Of a DNA stretch of 8,442 bases, positions 1-4,411 are shown one piece after another. The position numbers were made by a program, and so were the translations under genes. Position 1 is the first letter of the stretch. Every line of letters begins with the position of its first letter. The notes under the pieces are model-generated. The model was not told the DNA's origin, did no database searches, and was given only the letters and a program-made list of their open reading frames with translations. The DNA is from Patescibacteria group bacterium UBA6257. Lineage in GTDB: Bacteria; Patescibacteriota; Minisyncoccia; UBA6257. The DNA lies in contig DJVL01000005.1 of NCBI GenBank assembly GCA_002440845.1, forward strand, positions 1-8,442. Reading direction: 5' to 3'.

Positions 1-516
1 AGGAGGAGGGGTGGTAGGGGAAGGACAGCCTTGAGGAATTTGACAATTTGTGTTTGAAGAAGGAAGCTGGCAATTGGTTCCACTGCAAGAAGGATGATCA
101 GGATCATAAGGACTAGGCGCTACGCAATAAGACCGGCAAGAACTTAAAGAACCATATCCGCCATTATTATCAGCAAAACATCTGCCATTGGTAAAATCGC
201 AGGAATACCTTGTCGTTGATGGCTGGGTATTGTTAGTTTTGCAATTTGCCTGACATTCGCTAAGAGAAGAATAACTCCCGTATTTATTGGCAACGCAACT
301 TCTGCTTACCGAATCGCAGTAATAACGAGTTGAAGAACTAGCCGTGTTTGTCAAAACAACTGGTTGATTAGTTGAATTGTTGGAGGCGTAGGATGTATGA
401 GGCAATCGTTCATCAAGCACAGGGCTATTAGAAACAGCTAAAGTTTGAGAAACATTATTAAAGCCCATAATCAAAACCCCTGACAGAAACAATTTAGCAA
501 TTAATTTTTTATTCAT
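1..516 (-). CDS. Secreted Cys-rich repeat protein, partial (C-terminus off window)
   Basis: I do not recognise a named family. The frame is open from an ATG at 516-514 to base 1, giving 172 residues with no stop. Residues 1-28 look like a Sec signal peptide: Lys3, Lys4 and Lys8, then a hydrophobic stretch from about residue 9 to 19, with possible cleavage after Gln-Thr-Leu-Ala near residue 27. A Ser/Thr/Asn-rich linker follows. Two copies of a small module (residues 63-92 and 102-131) share identical cysteine spacing C-x6-C-x13-C-x3-C and a G-x-Y-x-S-L core. The tail is Pro/Cys-rich and ends in Pro-Pro-Pro at the edge, so the chain continues. The protein is probably exported and disulfide-bonded; a surface adhesion or binding role is only a guess. 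There is no Shine-Dalgarno site before the ATG, but a strong promoter lies upstream. It is divergent from the small lipoprotein gene. Confidence 0.8.
   Translation of the reverse strand, partial: MNKKLIAKLFLSGVLIMGFNNVSQTLAVSNSPVLDERLPHTSYASNNSTNQPVVLTNTASSSTRYYCDSVSRSCVANKYGSYSSLSECQANCKTNNTQPSTTRYSCDFTNGRCFADNNGGYGSLSSCRSYCVAPSPYDPDHPSCSGTNCQLPSSNTNCQIPQGCPSPTTPPP
124..330 (-). repeat. Two four-cysteine protein repeats
   Basis: The two units are encoded at 330-241 and 213-124, separated by a 9-residue Thr/Asn/Gln/Pro/Ser linker. Cysteines fall at residues 67, 74, 88, 92 and at 106, 113, 127, 131 of the partial protein. Both units begin Thr-Arg-Tyr-x-Cys-Asp and carry Gly-x-Tyr-x-Ser-Leu-Ser-x-Cys before the last Cys. 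The codons differ substantially, so this is an old protein-level duplication, not a recent DNA duplication. Confidence 0.8.
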
Positions 517-568
517 TTTTTATTTTATTAAAATTAAGTTTTTTATTGAATGAGCAAATAATATTTAA

Positions 569-597
569 AATATAGCATAAATATTTTAAATTGTCAA
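569..597 (-). promoter_or_regulatory. Extended -10 sigma70-type promoter for the Cys-rich gene
   Basis: Read on the minus strand, a consensus TTGACA (597-592) is followed by a 17-bp spacer and TATATT (574-569), with a TG one base before the -10 box. Transcription would start near 562, giving a leader of about 45 nt before the ATG at 516. Confidence 0.7.
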
Positions 598-611
598 ATT
601 TCCCTTTTCTC

Positions 612-640
612 TTGACAAAATTATAAAATAGATATATACT
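612..640 (+). promoter_or_regulatory. Sigma70-type promoter for the lipoprotein gene
   Basis: Consensus TTGACA (612-617), a 17-bp spacer and TATACT (635-640). The predicted start is near 647, about 35 nt before the lipoprotein ATG. Its -35 box is 14 bp from the -35 box of the divergent promoter, so two polymerases could hardly bind both at once. Confidence 0.7.
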
Positions 641-668
641 AAAGGTAGCTCTTTAAAATCTATGGAAG

Positions 669-674
669 AGGAGG
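669..674 (+). promoter_or_regulatory. Strong Shine-Dalgarno site (AGGAGG) of the lipoprotein gene
   Basis: AGGAGG ends 7 bases before the ATG at 682 and fixes that start. None of the other starts visible in the window has a comparable site, so this gene stands out. The same purine run is also read as a micro-ORF, ATG at 662 then four Glu codons and TAG at 677-679, ending just before the real start. Confidence 0.75.
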
Positions 675-681
675 AGTAGAA

Positions 682-1056
682 ATGATTTCTAACAAGCGAA
701 TTTTTATTATTTTCTTGGCAATTTCTATTTTAATAATTGCCGTAACAACCGGCTGTATGTCTATTAGCATTTCGCCGCCTGTTCCCCATTGTTGTCCAGA
801 AACATCAAGCCCAAACATTCCAAAAATATGCAACTTAACAGTTCAATCTAATTCCGGCGCAGTTTACGGTTATGTCTATATTAACGGAATCTCCAGCGAT
901 ATTTATTTAGACTGCTGGCAAACGGTTTTTATTCCTGATGTGCCATGCAACCAGACAATTTCAGTTTTTTTAATAGACGAATGGGGAATAATGAGCCACA
1001 CAGAATACATAGTTACGTCTTACGGAGAAAATAAACTTGTCTTCTCCTTTTGGTGA
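682..1056 (+). CDS. Small putative lipoprotein, unknown function
   Basis: I do not recognise the family. The 124-residue product has Lys5 and Arg6, a hydrophobic core at about residues 7-21, then Val-Thr-Thr-Gly-Cys ending at Cys25. That resembles a lipobox, although Thr at -3 is not ideal, so a plain signal peptide or membrane anchor is possible. The exported part has five more cysteines (37, 38, 50, 78, 89). From about residue 50 it alternates hydrophobic and polar residues with Gly/Asn turns, suggesting one small beta-sandwich domain of the PEGA or carboxypeptidase-regulatory general kind (inference). It ends Phe-Ser-Phe-Trp before a TGA stop. The gene is single: it has its own promoter, a strong Shine-Dalgarno site and a hairpin terminator 27 bp downstream. 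Confidence 0.75.
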   Translation: MISNKRIFIIFLAISILIIAVTTGCMSISISPPVPHCCPETSSPNIPKICNLTVQSNSGAVYGYVYINGISSDIYLDCWQTVFIPDVPCNQTISVFLIDEWGIMSHTEYIVTSYGENKLVFSFW

Positions 1057-1082
1057 TTCTAAAAATTCTACTTAATTCTTTA

Positions 1083-1115
1083 AAAACCCGCTTAAAATTA
1101 AATAAAGCGGGTTTT
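1083..1115 (+). terminator. Intrinsic terminator after the lipoprotein gene
   Basis: An 11-bp perfect stem (1083-1093 with 1105-1115, core CCCGCTT/AAGCGGG) has an 11-base A/T loop and is followed by a T-rich run. The A-tract on the left would also make it work on the minus strand. Confidence 0.8.
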
Positions 1116-1138
1116 ATTTTAACAACATTCTCCCCGAT

Positions 1139-1167
1139 TTGTCAAATAGAAAAATCTTTGTTATAAT
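1139..1167 (+). promoter_or_regulatory. Extended -10 promoter of the CAP-sortase operon
   Basis: TTGTCA (1139-1144), a 17-bp spacer and a perfect TATAAT (1162-1167), with TG at 1159-1160. The predicted start near 1174 leaves a leader of only about 22 nt before the ATG at 1196. A four-codon ORF (ATG at 1180, TAA ending at 1191) sits in that leader. Confidence 0.75.
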
Positions 1168-1195
1168 AATTTTTGTCTTATGAATCTCTAATTTT

Positions 1196-2230
1196 ATGCT
1201 TCAAAAAATAATAAAACTTTTTTCTCCTTCGGAAAATAATAATTATTGCCCTGTTTTTTTAAGCAATCGGTTTATTACCATCTCTCTTCTTTTATTTTTA
1301 ATCTTCAAAGCGATTTTTGAACTTGATTTTGTTTTTGTGGCTAAAAAATCAGCTTTATTTGCCGATATTAATGCCCAGAAAATTATTGAATTGACTAACG
1401 AAAAAAGAGAGGAATTTGGTTTGCCGCCATTAAAAGAAAATGAATTACTGACCAAAGCTGCTCAAGAAAAGGCAGAGGATATGATTAGAAATAAATATTT
1501 CAGCCACAATAACCCTTATGGCATTGCTCCGTGGAACTGGATAGAAAAAAATGGCTACCATTATTATTATGCCGGAGAAAATTTAGCTATGAATTTTTTT
1601 GATGGAAAAGACGTTGTTGAGGCTTGGCTTAATTCTTCTTCTCACCGGGAAAATATCTTGAATAAAAATTATAAAGATACCGGAGTGGCGGTAGCTTACG
1701 GCGATATAACTAATGAAGGACAAAATAAAGCTATCGTCGTCCAAATGTTTGGTTCAAAAAACCTTTCTTTAACAGAAACAGCGAAAAATTCTTTTCTCAG
1801 CAACCTCAACCAATTACCCAGCACCACTATCCCAAAAAAACAGGAAGATTTGCCAAAAACGAATCCTGATGAATTATCATTAAATGAAACAAACCCTCTT
1901 GAGGACGAAAGCGAACAAAAAGAAATTGCCGGCTTAGAAAATCAAATAAAAGAAAGCGCGTTGCCCCTGCAACAACCCGCCTTGTTATTTTTGAAAATTA
2001 AAAATTTAATCGGAAAAGAAGCCATCAGAAAAGCTAACCGACTCATTGCCGGCTTTTTAATTGGTGCCGGCCTGATAACTATTGTTTCAGTCGTTTTCAA
2101 TAAAAATAAATTAATTACCAAAGGACAATTTTCAGAATTATTAATCAGGTCCTTCATTATAATTTTTGCCGGGACGGCTTTTACTTATTTCCGACCGGAT
2201 TACTTTTTAGGCAAGCTGATTATTTCTTAA
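1196..2230 (+). CDS. Membrane-anchored CAP (SCP/PR-1, YkwD-like) domain protein
   Basis: A 344-residue extracytoplasmic CAP-superfamily protein. Bacterial members are common on cell surfaces, but their biochemical role is mostly unsettled. Residues 26-49 form a signal anchor or uncleaved signal sequence; an alternative cleavage point is Leu-Phe-Ala near residue 56. The CAP domain spans about 58-187. Hallmarks are the helix with A-A-Q-E-K-A (88-93), F-S-H at 102-104, G-E-N-L-A (127-131), S-H-R-E-N-I-L (149-155) and the T-G-V-A-V-A-Y-G strand (162-169). His104, Glu128 and His150 fit the family's His/Glu cleft. A Pro/Glu/Asn-rich linker (about 190-255), starting with Leu-Pro-Ser-Thr-Thr at 207-211, leads to two membrane helices at about 283-301 and 312-332. 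There is no Shine-Dalgarno site; the start is set by an in-frame TGA just upstream. The sortase gene follows after 27 bp. Confidence 0.88.
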   Translation: MLQKIIKLFSPSENNNYCPVFLSNRFITISLLLFLIFKAIFELDFVFVAKKSALFADINAQKIIELTNEKREEFGLPPLKENELLTKAAQEKAEDMIRNKYFSHNNPYGIAPWNWIEKNGYHYYYAGENLAMNFFDGKDVVEAWLNSSSHRENILNKNYKDTGVAVAYGDITNEGQNKAIVVQMFGSKNLSLTETAKNSFLSNLNQLPSTTIPKKQEDLPKTNPDELSLNETNPLEDESEQKEIAGLENQIKESALPLQQPALLFLKIKNLIGKEAIRKANRLIAGFLIGAGLITIVSVVFNKNKLITKGQFSELLIRSFIIIFAGTAFTYFRPDYFLGKLIIS

Positions 2231-2257
2231 TTTTTATACTGCTAAAAACTAAAAACC

Positions 2258-3079
2258 GTGAAAAAAATTTTTATAAAAGAAATCAAATTGTTTTTTCAAA
2301 TTTTCTTCTTAGTTTTCTCTATTTTTTTTGTTATTTTAAACGGAGGGGCTTTTTTAAATTTGATTGTTTATAAAAGCAAAGAACTGACAAGTAATATTTT
2401 TAATGAAATTACAAGACCACCTCTTGTTTTAAAAAATAACAAATCTTTAAGTCTTTCTTCTCTGGAGGTAAATAACGAAGAAAAAAGAACAGTTCCTTCT
2501 GAAAACCAACAAAACCAACAAAACCAACAAAAAAAGAATAATATTTTATTTGAGTTTTTTGACCTGATTTTATCTTCTGCCAGCCAAAAAGCTACTGCCA
2601 CTAATGAAATAATTTCTATCCCTTTACCCCAAGAAGCAGAAAAATCCAATCTTTTAGAACTGCCTCGTTTCGGCATAAAAGCTCCGATTTTAACCGTTGA
2701 TCAACCTGATTTAACAATAATCTACGCTAAATTAAAACAAGGAGTAGTGCTTTACCCCGGCTCTAGTCTGCCGGGCCAAGGCTATTCAGTCATTATCGGC
2801 CATAGCTCCCAATACCCTTGGCAAACTGGAAGATATAAATCTGTTTTTTCTTTATTAAACGAATTAAAGCCCGGAGAAAAAATTTATGTCTTCTGGGAAA
2901 AACAACCATTAATTTTTGAAGTGAAAGATAAAAAAATCTTTTTGCCGTGGCCAAAAGGTCAAGATTCCACAGAAACAATTTTCCCGCCTAGCAACGAACC
3001 AACTTTAATTCTTCAAAGCTGCTGGCCAGTGGGAGTCGCCTATAAAAGAGTGGCGGTAAAAACAATTTTGGTTAAGTAG
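2258..3079 (+). CDS. Sortase family transpeptidase
   Basis: A 273-residue membrane-anchored sortase. The family cleaves a short sorting motif in exported proteins and joins them to a surface acceptor. Residues 10-38 form an N-terminal signal anchor. A low-complexity stalk (about 40-130) includes three Asn-Gln-Gln units at 83-91. The catalytic domain runs from about 131 (Leu-Pro-Arg-Phe-Gly-Ile) to the end. The triad is visible: His182 in Ile-Gly-His-Ser, Cys255 in Leu-Gln-Ser-Cys-Trp-Pro, and Arg264 in Tyr-Lys-Arg-Val-Ala-Val. The Cys context differs from the usual Thr-Leu-x-Thr-Cys, and I cannot assign a class. The start is GTG with no Shine-Dalgarno site, so translation may depend on coupling to the CAP gene 27 bp upstream. 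The CAP protein is the obvious candidate partner. There is no clear terminator after the TAG stop, so read-through into tRNA-Glu is possible. Confidence 0.88.
   Translation: MKKIFIKEIKLFFQIFFLVFSIFFVILNGGAFLNLIVYKSKELTSNIFNEITRPPLVLKNNKSLSLSSLEVNNEEKRTVPSENQQNQQNQQKKNNILFEFFDLILSSASQKATATNEIISIPLPQEAEKSNLLELPRFGIKAPILTVDQPDLTIIYAKLKQGVVLYPGSSLPGQGYSVIIGHSSQYPWQTGRYKSVFSLLNELKPGEKIYVFWEKQPLIFEVKDKKIFLPWPKGQDSTETIFPPSNEPTLILQSCWPVGVAYKRVAVKTILVK
2504..2530 (+). repeat. 9-bp tandem repeat (AACCAACAA x3) in the sortase stalk
   Basis: Three exact copies at 2504-2512, 2513-2521 and 2522-2530 encode (Asn-Gln-Gln)x3 in frame, at residues 83-91 between the membrane anchor and the catalytic domain. 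Being a multiple of three, copy changes would alter stalk length without breaking the frame. Confidence 0.85.
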
Positions 3080-3087
3080 ATTTTAAT

Positions 3088-3116
3088 TTGAAAATTTCAA
3101 GAAAATCAGTTATTAT
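3088..3116 (+). promoter_or_regulatory. Candidate promoter of the tRNA-Glu/tsaD/valS unit
   Basis: TTGAAA (3088-3093), a 17-bp spacer and TATTAT (3111-3116) give a predicted start near 3123, about 43 nt before the tRNA. A perfect TATAAT at 3130-3135 is an alternative -10 box, but it lacks a good -35 box. The -35 box overlaps a 13-base palindrome at 3088-3100. Confidence 0.5.
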
Positions 3117-3165
3117 ATTTTGTTTTTCTTATAATAATTTATAAATTTAATAAATAAATTTTTCT

Positions 3166-3240
3166 GCCGCCATCGTCTAGTCTGGTCTAGGACATGGGAC
3201 TTTCAATCCCAGAACATGGGTTCAAATCCCGTTGGCGGCG
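3166..3240 (+). tRNA. tRNA-Glu (anticodon UUC)
   Basis: A complete cloverleaf. The 7-bp acceptor stem pairs 3166-3172 with 3233-3239, with G3240 as discriminator. The D stem is 3175-3178/3190-3193 (one G-T pair). The anticodon stem is 3195-3199/3207-3211, with TTC at 3202-3204 in a CTTTCAA loop. The T stem is 3216-3220/3228-3232 around TTCAAAT. No CCA is encoded (CAA follows), so the cell must add it. It lies 18 bp before tsaD and probably shares its transcript, so it would have to be cut out of a messenger. tRNA-Glu is not a t6A substrate, because t6A is placed on tRNAs reading ANN codons. Confidence 0.95.
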
Positions 3241-3258
3241 CAAATTTAATAACTAAAA

Positions 3259-4362
3259 ATGATTGTCCTCGGAATTGAAACTTCTTGCGACGAAACTTCA
3301 ATTGCTTTTTTGAAAGCCGAAAAAAACAAAAACGGCTTTTTTATTATGCCTTTGGGAAACGCGGTTGCCAGCCAAATAAAAATCCATAATCGCTATGGCG
3401 GCATTGTTCCTATGTTAGCTTCAAGGGAGCATGTAAAAAATATCGCTTTTATTGCTCAAAAAGCCGCTGAGGAAGTTTTCGGCAAAAAAAATTTTGCCGA
3501 AAAAATTAACTTAATAGCGGCAACAAAAGGGCCGGGACTTATTCCTTCGCTTTTAGTCGGGGTCAATTTCGCTAAAGCTCTTGCTTTTGGCTGGAACAAA
3601 CCTTTAATTGGCGTAAACCATCTTGAAGGACACTTATATAGCTTTCTTTTGCCTAAAAATAAAGAAAAAAAACTTCTTTCTTTTGCCCAACTTAAAAAAA
3701 TTTTTCCTGCTATCTGTTTATTAGTTTCTGGAGGCCACACTCAACTAATTTATCTTGAAAATCTTTATAAATTTAAAGTCATCGGTGAAACCAGAGACGA
3801 CGCGGCTGGTGAATGTTTTGACAAAGGAGCGAGGATTTTGGGGCTTAGTTACCCCGGAGGACCTGCTATTGCCAATGAAGCAGCGAAATACAGGATACAG
3901 GATACAGAATACAAAATACAAAGACTGCCCCGGCCTATGGCTGATTCTGATAATTATGATTTTTCTTTTTCTGGTTTAAAAACCGCCCTTTTATATCTTA
4001 CTCAAAAGTTAGGCAGTCAAAAAACCAAAAAACTTTTGCCGGCTCTGGCTTTTGAATTTCAAGAAGCGATTGTTGATACTTTAATTAAAAAAACCTGCAA
4101 GGCAATAAAAACAAAAAACCCAAAATCCTTGATTTTAGCCGGCGGAGTTTCTGCCAATCAACAATTAAGAAACAAGTTTAAAGAAGAGCTTAAAAAAGAA
4201 AATTTAAAAATTAACTTTTTCGCTCCTGAATTGGAATACGCCACTGATAATGCTATAATGATAGCATTAGCCGGTTTTTTAAATTACGAAAGGGCTTCGG
4301 AAGCAAGAAAAAGAAGATCAAAATGGAAAAATCTTAAAGCTGATGCTAATTTAAAACTCTAA
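3259..4362 (+). CDS. tsaD: TsaD, tRNA N6-threonylcarbamoyladenosine transferase subunit
   Basis: Cytoplasmic ASKHA-fold enzyme that, with TsaB and TsaE, moves the threonylcarbamoyl group from TC-AMP to A37 of tRNAs reading ANN codons. The 367-residue product has the family signatures in order: G-I-E-T-S-C-D-E-T (5-13), the metal-binding histidines His121 and His125 in N-H-L-E-G-H, S-G-G-H-T-Q (157-162), D-D-A-A-G-E-x-x-D-K (180-189), Y-P-G-G-P (198-202), F-S-F-S-G-L-K-T (235-242), A-G-G-V-S-A-N (294-300), and the late metal ligand Asp330 in A-T-D-N. It is about 30 residues longer than E. coli TsaD. Part of the excess is a repeat-encoded insert at residues 211-221, just before the L-P-R-P-M strand. 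The ATG has no Shine-Dalgarno site; it follows tRNA-Glu and precedes valS by 49 bp. TsaB, TsaE and TsaC are not in the window. Confidence 0.96.
   Translation: MIVLGIETSCDETSIAFLKAEKNKNGFFIMPLGNAVASQIKIHNRYGGIVPMLASREHVKNIAFIAQKAAEEVFGKKNFAEKINLIAATKGPGLIPSLLVGVNFAKALAFGWNKPLIGVNHLEGHLYSFLLPKNKEKKLLSFAQLKKIFPAICLLVSGGHTQLIYLENLYKFKVIGETRDDAAGECFDKGARILGLSYPGGPAIANEAAKYRIQDTEYKIQRLPRPMADSDNYDFSFSGLKTALLYLTQKLGSQKTKKLLPALAFEFQEAIVDTLIKKTCKAIKTKNPKSLILAGGVSANQQLRNKFKEELKKENLKINFFAPELEYATDNAIMIALAGFLNYERASEARKRRSKWKNLKADANLKL
3888..3922 (+). repeat. 7-bp tandem repeat (ATACAGG-type x5) inside tsaD
   Basis: Five consecutive heptamers: ATACAGG, ATACAGG, ATACAGA, ATACAAA, ATACAAA. They encode Tyr-Arg-Ile-Gln-Asp-Thr-Glu-Tyr-Lys-Ile-Gln at residues 211-221. 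Since 7 is not a multiple of 3, the reading shifts each unit, yet every frame through the tract stays open. It sits in a surface loop of TsaD where E. coli has a short Gly-rich turn. Confidence 0.85.
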
Positions 4363-4411
4363 ATAATTTTTAAAAGCTCAAAAGCTTCTTGGCTTTTAGT
4401 GAAAAACCGTT

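Noticed and set aside
405..415. LPHTS near the N-terminus of the Cys-rich protein as a sortase motif
   Set aside because: Sorting signals sit near the C-terminus before a membrane helix; this one is about 10 residues after the signal peptide and is likely chance.
1054..1056. Alternative genetic code (UGA read as Gly or Trp)
   Set aside because: TGA ends the lipoprotein frame after Phe-Trp, right before a terminator, and no conserved gene here contains an in-frame TGA.
1243..1455. Minus-strand ORF inside the CAP gene
   Set aside because: It is a shadow of the CAP coding frame, with no motif, promoter or ribosome site of its own. The same holds for the other opposite-strand ORFs at 1942-2157, 2368-2676, 2793-2978, 3456-3740, 4456-4653, 4948-5214, 5443-5724, 6073-6264 and 7223-7459.
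2504..2530. Short tandem repeats as a CRISPR array
   Set aside because: The units are contiguous 9-mers without spacers and translate cleanly in the sortase frame.
3088..3100. Perfect palindrome TTGAAAATTTCAA as a terminator of the sortase gene
   Set aside because: It is A/T-only in all but two pairs, with no loop room or T-run. It is better explained as the -35 region of the tRNA promoter.
3755..3979. Plus-strand ORF overlapping tsaD around the heptamer repeat
   Set aside because: It lies wholly inside the well-conserved tsaD frame. It is open partly because the 7-bp repeat is open in all frames, and there is no sign of independent expression.
4380..4397. Hairpin AAAAGC/GCTTTT between tsaD and valS as a terminator or T-box
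   Set aside because: The stem is only 6 bp with a weak core and no T-run after it, and the 49-bp gap is far too short for a T-box leader.
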